Below are positions 33,787 through 42,631 of a stretch of 50,729 nt of DNA, piece by piece. The notes beneath the pieces were generated by a model, which worked only from the letters and a program-made list of their open reading frames with translations, ran no database searches and was not told the origin of the DNA. The DNA lies in the NCBI GenBank assembly GCA_035533075.1, contig DATLUO010000070.1, forward strand, positions 1-50,729. The letters are read 5' to 3'. Both the position numbers and the translations under genes were made by a program. The first letter of the stretch is position 1; every line of letters begins with the position of its first letter. This stretch comes from Pirellulales bacterium (GTDB taxonomy: Bacteria; Planctomycetota; Planctomycetia; Pirellulales; JAICIG01).

Positions 33787-34815
33787 GTGGATTCGGCAAT
33801 GTGCCGGTCACCCCAAGGGCTGGTCATGGTAGACCAGCTTCACGAGACTCGCAAGGAGTGGCGGCTGGAGCCTGAAAACATCCAAAAGGTCGTCCAGATC
33901 GGCCTCGAACTTGCCGAGCAGCCGCCGCTCATCGAAACCAAGGTCAATGGGATATGGCCCAATCCTCAAAGCACTTCATGCCCCGTGTTTCAACTTCCGG
34001 CACTGGGCGGCAGTTGGGAGAGTTGCTGCGACGGCCTGATCCACAAGCACACGCAAGCTGTTCGGCCCATTGTCTTCGACCACAATTTGTCGAAGGGGCG
34101 AGACGACGTGGTGCTGGCGCATTTGAACCACAAACTGGTGCAAATGTGTTTGCGCCTCTTGCGGGCGGAGGTCTGGTCTCGTGAAGGCCGCCAAAAGCTC
34201 AACCGCATCACCGCTCGCATCGTACCCGATCGAGTGTTGGATGCGCCGGCCATGATCGCTCACGCTCGCCTCGTGGTGATCGGCGGCGATCAGCACCGGC
34301 TGCATGAAGAGATCGTCACTGCCGGCGGACTTCTGCGTGAAGGCCGCTTTGCCCGATTCCGCACCTTGAAGGAAATGGATGAAGCGCTCACGGCCGCCAC
34401 CGATCGAGAGCCGCCCAAAGCGGTGAAGAAAAAACTGCTCGACCTGTGGAAGCAGACCGCTGATCCGCTGCGCCAAGCGCTCGAAAGCCGGATGGAAGAT
34501 CGCACGTCTGGCTTGACCAAGACGCTGACCGATCGTGGAAACAAGGAAGCCAGCGACATCGAGGCAATCCTAAAGGAGCTCAAGAAGTCGATCGAGGACG
34601 AGCTTCAAGACCCTGAGTATCAGCAGAAGGAATTGTTCAGCACCCCGGAGCGAGAGCAGTTCGGGCGCAACGTGGATGCGCTGCGGCGTCGCGCGCTGGA
34701 AATCCCCAGTGAAATCGAGAAGGAAAAGGCTGCCATTAAGGCCCGCTTTGCCGATCCGCAGTCACGGCTGTTTCCGGTGGCGGTGACGTATCTTGTGCCA
34801 GAGAAGTTTGTGTAG
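33787..34815 (+). pseudogene. drmD: DrmD, C-terminal fragment (DISARM)
   Basis: About 330 residues of DISARM SNF2-type helicase DrmD remain. Similarity starts around the ATG at 33826 (DQLHETRKEWRLEPENIQKV) and runs through HLNHKLVQMCLRLLRAEVWS and a coiled-coil-rich stretch to YLVPEKFV. The whole SNF2 ATPase core with Walker A and DEAH boxes, several hundred residues, is gone. In a class 1 DISARM locus drmD comes first and drmMI follows, exactly as here. Without a helicase core the product cannot work as a motor. Confidence 0.72.
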
Positions 34816-35290
34816 TGGTGGGTGTGGGGAGTGGGGTGTGGGGAGTGGGGTGTGGGGTGTGGGGTGTGGGGAGTGGGGAGAAAGAATTGATGGCGCTGCA
34901 GAACTACCGAGACCTCGAAGTGTGGCAGAAGGCGATGACGCTGGCAGAAGAGTGTTATCGGGTCACGAAGATGTTTCCGAAGGAAGAACTGTTCGGGATG
35001 ACAAGTCAGATTCGCCGCGCGGCGGCTTCGATTCCGGCGAACATCGCCGAAGGTCAGGGACGACAGCACACGAAAGAATTCCTGAATTTTCTCAGCGTAG
35101 CACGGGGATCGCTCAAGGAGATCGAAACGCACCTGATCCTATCTCAACGAGTCGGCCTGATGACAGCCCAACAACTCGAGCCTCTGCTGAAACTCACCGA
35201 CGACATCAGCCGCATGATGTCCGGCCTTCGCAAGACGCTCGAAAAGCGCCTCTAACTCTCTCCACACTCCACACCCCACGCCCCGCTCCG
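34816..35290 (+). mobile_element. Four-helix-bundle element 1, flanked by inverted heptads
   Basis: The left arm (34816-34880) alternates GTGTGGG and GAGTGGG units of seven bases. The right arm (35256-35290) is the complementary TCCACAC/CCCACGC type. Between them is one gene for a four-helix-bundle protein. The element separates drmD from drmMI and ends directly at the drmMI ATG, which therefore has no ribosome site of its own. Treating it as mobile is an inference from its structure and from the second copy at 37336-37850. Confidence 0.6.
34890..35255 (+). CDS. Four-helix-bundle (23S rRNA IVS/S23-type) protein, copy 1
   Basis: 121 residues from ATG 34890 (MALQNYRDLEVWQKAM). The family signature is clear: FPKEELFGMTSQIRRAAASI, PANIAEGQGRQ, then FLNFLSVARGSLKEIETHL. 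Proteins of this family are encoded in intervening sequences of 23S rRNA genes and resemble the Avd protein of diversity-generating retroelements; they bind nucleic acid, but a catalytic role has not been shown. By eye it is about 70-75% identical to the copy at 37401-37766. Confidence 0.88.
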   Translation: MALQNYRDLEVWQKAMTLAEECYRVTKMFPKEELFGMTSQIRRAAASIPANIAEGQGRQHTKEFLNFLSVARGSLKEIETHLILSQRVGLMTAQQLEPLLKLTDDISRMMSGLRKTLEKRL

Positions 35291-36698
35291 CATGTCCAAC
35301 AAAAAACACCACGCTGAATGGCTTTCGCTGCTCGAAATCTCTGGGCCGTTTGTCAGCCTGCCGGTGCTGGAGAAGGTTTTTCCACATGGACTCGATGCAC
35401 ATGATCCCGACCATGCCCGCAGGATGCGACTGGCATTCGACGAGTGGGAAACGAATCAAACCGGGCACAAGCCGAACCCGGCGATCCATAACGCCTGGAT
35501 CGAGTTCGTTCTGAAAGAAACGCTGCGACTGCCCGCAGAGGTCGTCGCTAGCGGCCAGTCAATACCGCAAACACTCAAGGCGATCCACGCCGAGGCCGGC
35601 GAGGTCATTCGGCCCGATTTCGTGGTCCGCAATCCCGGCGACATCGCTGAACCAGGCAAACCTCGTCTGCTGCTGGCGGTTTATCCAGCCGAGCAGCGTC
35701 TTGAAAAGCATGTGTACGGTCTGCGCTGGAAAGCGTCTCCGGCCGAACGCATGGCCGAACTGCTCAAGCAGACGAAATGCCAGCTTGGCTTGGTCACGAA
35801 CGGCGAGCATTGGATTCTGACGAACAAGACTGAGGAATTGCCCACTGGCTTCGCCTCCTTCTATTCCAGCCTTTGGCTGGAAGAGCCGATCACGCTGCGT
35901 GCCTTCCGCAGTCTGCTTTCGACGACTCGCTTCTTTGGCGCACTCTCAGGCCAGACGCTTGAAGAGATGCTCCGCGAGAGCGCCGCGAATCAACAAGAAG
36001 TCACCGACCAACTTGGTTTCCAGGTTCGCAAGGCCGTCGAAGTTCTCATCCAGTCGCTCGATCGGGCAGATCAGGACCACGGCCGCAAACTGCTCGGCAG
36101 CATCCCGGAAACGGTGCTCTATGAAGCCGCCCTCACCGTGATGATGCGGCTCGTTTTTCTGTTCTGTGCCGAAGAACGAGAACTTTTGCTGTTGGGTGAC
36201 CCTCTCTACGACCAGCACTATGCCGTTTCAACCCTTGTGGCCCAACTGCAGGAAACCGCCGACAACCACGGTGAAGAAATTCTTGAGCGCCGCTTCGATG
36301 CCTAGTCGCGGCTGCTCTCCACCTTCCGGGCCGTGTTCGGCGGCGTGCAGCATGAGCGGATGAAGCTGCCCGCCTACGCCGGCAACTTGTTCGACCCCGA
36401 CCGCTTTGCGTATCTGGAAGGCCGCAAGGCCAAGACGAGCTGGCAGAGCGCGCCGGCCGATCCACTGCCGGTCAACAACCGCACGGTGCTGCACCTGCTG
36501 CGGTCGCTGCAATACCTGCGCATTCACGGCGAAGCGCAGCGCGTCAGCTTTCGCGCGCTGGGCATCGAACAGATCGGGCACGTCTACGAAGGTCTCTTGG
36601 ACCACACGGCCAAGCGTGCCACAGAGCCGGTGCTCGGCCTGTCGGGCGGCAAGGGCAAGGAACCGGAGATCGTTCTGTCGGAACTCGAAAAGCGGCGG

Positions 36699-36859
36699 GG
36701 TGTGGAGAGTGGGGAGCGGCGAGTGGGGAGTGGAGTGTGGGGAGTGGAGTGTGGGGAGTGGAGAGTGGAGAAAGCTCGACGGAAGACGAAAAGCCATCCG
36801 CTCCCCACACCCCGCTCCGCACACCCCATTCACACCCCACACCCCACACTCCACACCCC
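36699..36859. repeat. Gene-less heptad hairpin inside drmMI
   Basis: The left arm has GTGTGGA/GAGTGGG-type units (from 36699), then about 30 bases of unrelated sequence, and the right arm has CCCCACA/CCCGCTC units. The 161-bp length is not a multiple of three, so it breaks the drmMI frame. The words are the same as in element 1 at 34816-35290. Confidence 0.85.
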
Positions 36860-37335
36860 GCTATCCTCAAGTTTCTCCAAGACGAAACGGGCCGCTCCAT
36901 CAGCGCCCTCAAAAACGCGCTCGCCGCCGAACTCGATTTCGACGCGGCCTCGAAACTCCGGGCGGCGTGTGGCAACGACGCCAGCCTGTTTGAACGAGTG
37001 GTTCCCTTCGCCGGCCTGATCGCCAAAGATTCGTTCGATCGACCCGTCGTGATTCGCAAGGGGAGCGTTTACGTCACCGCCGGCACCGACCGCCGCACGA
37101 GCGGCACCCATTACACGCCCACCAGCCTGACCGAACCGATCGTGCAGTATACGCTGGAACCGCTGGTGTACGTTGGCCCGGCCGAAGGGCTGCCGAACGA
37201 GCACTGGAAGCTTCGCCCGGCCAGGGAACTGCTCGAATTGAAGATCTGCGACATGGCTTGTGGCTCGGGGGCGTTTCTGGTTCAGGCCTGCCGCTATATG
37301 GCGCAGCGACTCGTCGAAAGCTGGGAGCAAGTGGA

Positions 37336-37850
37336 ACGTGGGGCGGACGGCGTGGACCGTGGACCGTGGATCGTGGACCGGGGCATGGGAGAAATCAGCG
37401 ATGGCACTGCAAACTTTTCGGGACTTGGAACTTTGGAAGGTGGCAATGGATCTGGCGGAGGAATGCTACAAGGCGACGAAGAGGTTTCCCAAGGAGGAAA
37501 TGTTCGGGATGACCAGCCAGATACGTCGCGCGGCGGCGTCGATCCCAGCCAACATCGCGGAAGGTCAGGGGCGGCAGTCGACGAAGGAGTTTCTCAATTT
37601 TCTCAGCATAGCCCGGGGTTCGCTCATGGAGGTGCAAACGCATCTGCTGCTGGCGCAACGAGTCGGTCTGCTGAGCGCGGCGGACCTGGATCCGCTCCTG
37701 TCGCTGTGCGAGAGGATAAGCCAAATGATCTCTCGCCTTCGCCAAGCCCTCGAAAAGAAGCTCTGACACCGTCCCCCGCCCCACGGACCACGGCCCACGG
37801 TCCACGACCCACGGTCCACGGTCCACGACCCACGGTCCACGCTCCCCCCC
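37336..37850 (+). mobile_element. Four-helix-bundle element 2 inside drmMI, flanked by inverted heptads
   Basis: The left arm has CGTGGAC units (37351-37382); the right arm has CCACGGT/CCACGAC units (37780-37846). Compared with the expected methylase sequence, about 510 bp are added between SWEQVERG and HGEPSTGA. The length keeps the frame, and the methylase frame is open through the whole element, giving a Gly/Ser/Pro-rich linker of about 170 residues. The gene inside uses another frame. Confidence 0.65.
37401..37766 (+). CDS. Four-helix-bundle (23S rRNA IVS/S23-type) protein, copy 2
   Basis: 121 residues from ATG 37401 (MALQTFRDLELWKVAM), with GGGAGA upstream. Signature FPKEEMFGMTSQIRRAAASI, PANIAEGQGRQ and FLNFLSIARGSLMEVQTHL. 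It is the paralogue of 34890-35255, with the same length and no indels. It lies within the drmMI gene on the same strand in another frame, so this stretch would code for two proteins if drmMI is translated. Confidence 0.88.
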   Translation: MALQTFRDLELWKVAMDLAEECYKATKRFPKEEMFGMTSQIRRAAASIPANIAEGQGRQSTKEFLNFLSIARGSLMEVQTHLLLAQRVGLLSAADLDPLLSLCERISQMISRLRQALEKKL

Positions 37851-40593
37851 GTATCACTCCCCACGGCGAGCCATCGACCGGCGCTGCCGACGAGCAATTG
37901 ATTCCACTCGATACTGAGGAGCGGCTCGTTTACGCCCGGCGCTTGGTAGCCCAGCGCTGCTTGTACGGCGTCGACAAAAATCCGCTGGCCGTGGAAATGG
38001 CGAAGCTTTCACTCTGGCTCTTGACGCTGGCCAAGGACAAGCCGTTCACGTTCCTCGACCACTGCGTGCGCTCGGGCGATTCGCTGGTCGGTATCAGCAG
38101 CATCGAACAGCTTCTGCGTTTCTCGCTCGACGAGCGGGTCAGCACCGGGCCGCTTTTGGAACAGCAGCGCAAGCAGATCGAAAACCGGCTCAATGCCGTA
38201 AAGATGCTCCGCAAGCAAATCGAAGAGCAGCCCTCCAACACACCTGAAGACATTGAGCGCAAATCACTGATGCTCAAAAACGCCGATGAGCAGACCCGCC
38301 GCCTGACCTACGCCGCCGATATGCTGCTGGCTGAAAGCTGGCAGCCGATGAGTGCCGCCGAGCGGGAATCGGCGTTGAACTCGGCCCTCGTGCAGGTCGA
38401 GTACAAATTCAAGGACTTGCCGGTCGAGGAGCTGGATGCCGACGCCAAGAAACGGTTGCACAAGGCAGGCGTCGATGGCCGTTTTCACTGGCCGCTGGAG
38501 TTTCCAGAAGTCTTCCAGAACGGAGGATTGGAGGCCTTCGTCTGCAATCCGCCGTTCATGGGCGGGCAGAAGATCACCGGCGCGCTAGGCGAGGCTTTTC
38601 GAGAATTCCTGGTCGCTCGGCTGGCCGCCGGCAGGCGCGGCAGCGCCGATCTCTGCTCGTACTTTTTCCTCCGCGCCCGGCAACTGCTGCGCGAAGGCGG
38701 CCAGCTTGGGTTCTTGGCCACAAACACCATTGCCCAGGGCGATACAAGAGAAGTTGGCCTGGAGCAACTAACCGCCGATGGCTGCGTGATTCCGCGCGCG
38801 GTGGCGAGTTGTCCCTGGCCCGGCGCTGCCAACCTCGAGGTGGCTCAGGTGTGGGTGCGGCGAGGTGCCTGGCGCGGGCCGTTTGTGCTCGACGACAAGC
38901 CCGCCAGTGGCATCACCGCCTTTCTTTCCGCACCCGGCACGATTACCGGCAACCCGCATCGTCTAAAAGCGAACGAAGGTAAATCGTTTCAGGGCTCGAT
39001 CGTCCTCGGCATGGGCTTCGTGCTTGAGCCCGAGGAGGCTCGGCGGCTCATCGATAAAGACCCGCGCAACAAGGATGTGCTTTTTCCGTATCTGAACGGA
39101 GAAGACCTCAACTCGCGGCCCGACCAATCGCCGAGCCGCTGGGTCATTAACTTCTTTGACTGGTCGATGGAAAAAGCAAAGAGTGCTCGAGACTGCTTTC
39201 ATATTGTCGAGGAGAAAGTAAAGTCGGAACGACTCGCAAACAAGTACAGCAAAACGGCAAGAGAGCGGTGGTGGCTCTACGAGCGCTGGAGACCTGAACT
39301 TTACCAATCTATCTCGGGGATGCAGCGAGCGCTTGCGATCTCCTTAGTCTCGAAGCACATGATCGCAGCCTGGGAGCCCGTTGCGTTTGTGTTTTCTCAT
39401 GCGCTCGGTGTAATTGCTTCGGACGAGGACCGGCTTTTTGCGTTAGTGCAGTCCACACCGCACGAAGAATGGGCAAGACATTGCGGATCAACACTGGAAA
39501 CCCGAATGCGGTATACGCCATCTGACTGCTTTGAGACGTTCCCATTTCCTTCGCGGTTCTCGACACTCGGTTGGATTGGTAGCCGCTATGACGAGCGTCG
39601 TCACCGAGTTACAGACGAACGACAAGAGGGACTTACCAAGACCTACAATCGTTTTCACGATCCAGACGAAGCCAGCGCCGACATCCAAGAACTCCGACAA
39701 CTTCACGTTGAAATGGATCACGCCGTCGCCGCCGCCTACGGCTGGACCGATCTTGACCTTGGCCACGGCTTCCACGAGACGAAGCAAGGCATCCGTTTCA
39801 CGATCCGCGAATTAGCCCGGCGTGAGGTCTTGCAGCGGCTCCTCAAGCTCAACCACGAGCGCTACGCCGAAGAAGTCAAGCAGGGCTTGCACGAGAAGAA
39901 GAAGCCGAAAGCCACGAAGGGCCGCAAAAAAACCGCCGCCAACCCCGCCACGGCCCCGCTCTTCGACGCCGCGGCTGATGTCGAACCAAGCGATCAGGAA
40001 ACGGCGGACGCAAACGGCGACGTATGGTACTTTGCCTACGGCAGCAATTTATGGATCGACCAAAAGCAAGACCGCACCGGCGCGATCCGCCAGGGAAGCG
40101 AGCGGCCACGCATCGCGACGCTCGCCGATCACCGGTTGGCCTTCAACAAACAGGGCGCAGGCGGCGAGGTGTTTGCCAACATCATCGCGGCCGCGCACGA
40201 AACGGTTGTCGGCGTGATTTACCGCTGTAACCCCGACGCCATGCTGAAAATGGTTGTGAAAGAGGGCGGCTACGAGCGGCGCGCCGTGCGAGTGGTGACC
40301 GACGACGGAGAGGCCGTCGAGGCGATCACCTATATCGCGCCGCCGAGCAGCACCACCGACGAGCGGCCGCCGACCAGCGGGTATTTGACCAAAATCATCA
40401 CCGGCGCCCGACAGCACGGCCTGCCGGAAGAGTACATTCAACAGATCGAGCTTTGGGCGACGCGGGGCGCGTGATTTGGAGGGCAGTGCGGCCGATCCCA
40501 ACGTGGCTGTATTCGGTAGCCCAAGGTGCAGCGCAGCGGAATCCTGGGTCATCGGGCGAAATAATCCGTGGTAGCGGTTTTGTTGTCCATCGT

Positions 40594-40847
40594 GAGCCGG
40601 CTTCAGCCGGGCTTCTTAAACGTCTGCCACCAGCTTTAGCTGGTGGATTTTGGAAGATCACCATCGCGAGGAGCCGGCTTTAGCCGGGCTTCTCGACATG
40701 GCTTTAGCCATCTGAGCGGCCGGCAAGGCCTAAAGCCACATCAGAAGCCCGGCTAAAGCCGGCTCAATAGGAGCTTGAGGTGCGGCCGGAAACCACCAGC
40801 TAAAGCTGGTGGCAAAGACGCAAAGCCCGGCTAAAGCCGGCTCAATG
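40594..40847. repeat. Cluster of short palindromes
   Basis: GCCGGCTTTAGCCGGGC-type units at 40594-40616, 40670-40692, 40743-40765 and 40824-40847 in both orientations, and a 20-bp palindrome CCACCAGCTTTAGCTGGTGG at 40627-40646 with its counterpart at 40791-40812. The pattern is an inverted arrangement of the whole block, as if it were one larger fold. Confidence 0.8.
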
Positions 40848-40965
40848 AAATCGAGTCGAGCGGTTCGCGGCGACGTCCTATCGAACGGCGCCGCCAGTTC
40901 GGCTACAACATGCATTGCCAGGTCGAACGCCCGAGAAATCCGGGCGGCGCGGAGGCGGCGCAAGC

Positions 40966-41020
40966 CCGCCTGTGTTCGAGTAAAATGCTGGAAAGTCATT
41001 CACGAAAGGGAGAAGAACCA
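40966..41020 (+). repeat. 55-bp direct repeat, upstream copy
   Basis: It matches 41847-41901 at 52 of 55 positions. The second copy is the leader of the vapB-like gene and ends in its ribosome site and ATG; here the ATG is replaced by AGTG, and no gene follows. It is probably the leader of a lost antitoxin gene. TAAAAT inside it could be a -10 box. Confidence 0.85.
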
Positions 41021-41108
41021 GTGCTGGCGTAAAAACCGTCTCCGCCGGGCTTGCCCCGGTGGAACGACGACTGACAGGCTAGAAACGAATGACCACCAAG
41101 CCGTTTTT

Positions 41109-41159
41109 CCTTTCCGCGAAGCGTCCGCCGCCAGAGGCGGCGGACGCTTCGCGGAAAGG
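41109..41159. repeat. Perfect 24-bp inverted repeat
   Basis: 41109-41132 and 41136-41159 are exact reverse complements (CCTTTCCGCGAAGCGTCCGC and four more bases) with only AGA between them. Outside it, a looser inverted pair (CCGGGCTTGCCCCGGTGG near 41045 and GGGGCAAGCCCCGTCG near 41210) suggests one compound element of about 180 bp. Confidence 0.85.
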
Positions 41160-41288
41160 CAGGGGCCGTCGTGGCGAGCGCTTCTAGCCAGCCAGTCAGC
41201 GCTCGACGGGGGCAAGCCCCGTCGTGGCGGTAGAATACAACGCGAGGCACAGACGGCCAATGACCAACTCGATGAAAGGAGGAGCGCC

Positions 41289-41519
41289 ATGAGTACGGTC
41301 CAGCCGGGTGTTAGCCAGCAGCCAGACGCGGCAGCCAATGGCCGCGAGAACTGGTGGGACTTTCTGCAACGGGCCCGCAAGGAACTGGAGGCAGCGGGGG
41401 CGACCTTCCGCCGTGGGTCGGATATTGCCGCCGAGATCGACCAGCTTCGCGGCGAACATGAGCGCGCCGATGCCGTTTACTGGGAGATGGAATGGCAGAA
41501 ACACCATCCGCAGAGTTGA
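41289..41519 (+). CDS. Small antitoxin-like protein
   Basis: 76 residues from ATG 41289, with AAGGAGG seven bases before. The middle is helical and charged (WWDFLQRARKELEAAGATFR, AAEIDQLRGEHERADAVYWE). The family is not recognised. It is followed after three bases by the first codons of a PIN-domain toxin (41523), so it most likely is the antitoxin of a broken VapBC-like pair. Confidence 0.6.
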   Translation: MSTVQPGVSQQPDAAANGRENWWDFLQRARKELEAAGATFRRGSDIAAEIDQLRGEHERADAVYWEMEWQKHHPQS

Positions 41520-41522
41520 CCC

Positions 41523-41609
41523 ATGCTCGTTTATTTGGACAGCGTGATCGTCATCTATTACCTGGACGCCGTCGACCAGTTTCACCAGTTGGCCGTGCCG
41601 CCGGAATGA
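41523..41609 (+). pseudogene. Truncated PIN-domain (VapC-like) toxin
   Basis: ATG 41523 opens a 28-residue frame, MLVYLDSVIVIYYLDAVDQF and eight more residues, ending at TGA 41607-41609. The MLVYLDSxxxIYxLD start is the first strand of a PIN nuclease with its catalytic Asp. The rest of the roughly 130-residue domain is missing; the sequence passes into repeat DNA (CGCCCTTTCAGGGCTG). Confidence 0.65.
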
Positions 41610-41846
41610 CGCCCTTTCAGGGCTGAATTTACGTGACGGGGCATATACCCAGGTTCCGTTGCGCTACACCCTGGGGCTATCGAATGACGCCCGCACCGGG
41701 CTACCAACGCGCCGCCTCGGGCGAACCGACGTTCATTGTACCACCGCGCCAACCCCGCCGCCGCCGTGCGCCAACGCCGGCCCACCGCGTCGGCGTGCAA
41801 CCATGTGTGACGCGCGGCGCGGAATCGTCGTCGGGGGAATAACGGA
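41610..41846. repeat. Repeat DNA that truncates the PIN gene
   Basis: GAATGACGCCC occurs at both 41605 and 41691. Between them CCCAGG and CCTGGGG form a hairpin (about 41648-41677). This looks like a small non-autonomous repeat or remnant of an insertion. No gene is seen. Confidence 0.4.
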
Positions 41847-41901
41847 CCGCCTGTTTTCGAGTAAAATGCTGGAAAGTCATTCGCGAAAGGGAGGAGAACC
41901 A
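41847..41901 (+). repeat. 55-bp direct repeat, downstream copy (vapB leader)
   Basis: Second copy of 40966-41020. It contains TAAAAT (41862-41867, possible -10) and GGGAGGAG just before the vapB-like ATG at 41901, so in this copy it is a functional promoter/leader candidate. Confidence 0.8.
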
Positions 41902-42215
41902 TGAACCTGACCGAGACGGTCGTCGAGGGGACAATCCAAGCTGACGGGACATTGCTGCTGGACCAGCCGACCAAGCTGCCAGCCGGCCGAGTGCAAGTCA
42001 TCGTCCAATCCCTGCCCGAGTTGCCGGAAGGCGATCCGTTTTGGGACATGATGAAGTCGATCTGGGCCGGTCAGAAGGCACGCGGTCACGTTCCACGCAG
42101 TGCCGAGGAAGTCGAAGCCGAACGGCGGGAAACGAGGGAAAGCTGGGAACAGAGACAAGAGGCGATTGAACGGCTGCAGGCAGAATCGCGCCGGCTCCGG
42201 GAGCGGCTGCCATGA
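41901..42215 (+). CDS. VapB-like antitoxin
   Basis: 104 residues from ATG 41901, with GGAGGAG upstream. The N-terminal beta-rich part (TVVEGTIQADGTLLLDQPTK, LPAGRVQVIVQS) resembles AbrB/DUF-type antitoxin folds. The C-terminal half is a long charged helix that could wrap the toxin. It overlaps the PIN toxin start by four bases (ATGA), the usual arrangement for a toxin-antitoxin pair. Confidence 0.75.
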   Translation: MNLTETVVEGTIQADGTLLLDQPTKLPAGRVQVIVQSLPELPEGDPFWDMMKSIWAGQKARGHVPRSAEEVEAERRETRESWEQRQEAIERLQAESRRLRERLP

Positions 42216-42619
42216 TGCTATGTCTGGACGCGAATTGCGTGATTTATCTGGTGGAAAAGAATCCGCATTGGGGACCGAAGATCGTGGCTCGCTTGGCGGC
42301 GGCGAAAGCCGCCGGGGACACGGTTGCCGTGTGTGACCTTGCGCGTGCCGAGTGTCTCATCGGGCCGCTAAAATCCCAAGACGCACTTGTGTTGGCGGAT
42401 TACCAGCGATTTTTCTCGAGTTCGGTGGTGCAGATGCTGGCTGTAACGCCCGCGGTCTGCGAGCGAGCCGCCGAGGTTCGCGTGGCGTCCGTCATGAAAA
42501 TCAAGCTACCCGACGCGTTGCATCTCGCTGCTGCAATCGTCCACGGCTGCGGGTTGTTCCTGACGAACGACGATCAATTGAAGGCATGCGGCGGCATTAC
42601 CGTGGAAGTGTTGGCATAA
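42212..42619 (+). CDS. PIN-domain VapC-like ribonuclease toxin
   Basis: 135 residues starting MMLCLDANCVIYLVEKNP. The acidic residues of a PIN nuclease are present: Asp in LDANCVIY, Glu in ARAECLIGPL, Asp in KLPDALHLAAA, and Asp in FLTNDDQL. VapC toxins cut tRNA or rRNA. It begins inside the end of the antitoxin gene and ends 12 bases before drmA, so the pair may be co-transcribed with the downstream defence genes. Confidence 0.88.
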   Translation: MMLCLDANCVIYLVEKNPHWGPKIVARLAAAKAAGDTVAVCDLARAECLIGPLKSQDALVLADYQRFFSSSVVQMLAVTPAVCERAAEVRVASVMKIKLPDALHLAAAIVHGCGLFLTNDDQLKACGGITVEVLA

Positions 42620-42631
42620 AGGTTAAAACAG

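Larger units (their letters stand above)
35292..40474 (+). pseudogene. drmMI: DrmMI DISARM adenine methyltransferase, interrupted, with C-terminal GGCT-like domain
   Basis: The reading runs 35292-36302, then TAG at 36303-36305 where RRFDA-W-SRLLSTFRAV would be expected (TGG to TAG). It continues in the same frame to 36698. There a 161-bp heptad hairpin shifts the frame by two. Coding resumes at 36860 and runs to the end, passing in frame through a four-helix-bundle element (37336-37850). Methylase motif I (DMACGSGAF, near 37250) and motif IV (NPPF, 38545) are intact. After a lysine-rich linker comes a gamma-glutamylcyclotransferase-like domain with YGSNL (40037) and EGGYERRAV. The intact gene would protect host DNA by N6-adenine methylation; as read, no full-length product is possible without processing. 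Confidence 0.78.
40475..41288. other. Gene-free palindrome-rich spacer
   Basis: No supported gene in these 814 bases. It holds five or more GCCGGCTTTAGCCGGGC-type and two CCACCAGCTTTAGCTGGTGG-type palindromes (40594-40847). It also has the first copy of the 55-bp direct repeat (40966-41020) and a 24-bp perfect stem (41109-41159). These look like accumulated small non-autonomous repeats at an insertion-prone place between drmMI and the toxin-antitoxin genes. Confidence 0.6.

Noticed and set aside
5278..36305. Recoding of TAG as an amino acid
   Set aside because: TAG ends map, the Spy-like gene, the WD40 gene and the drmD remnant, and the two in-frame TAG codons stand for different expected residues (Tyr and Trp).
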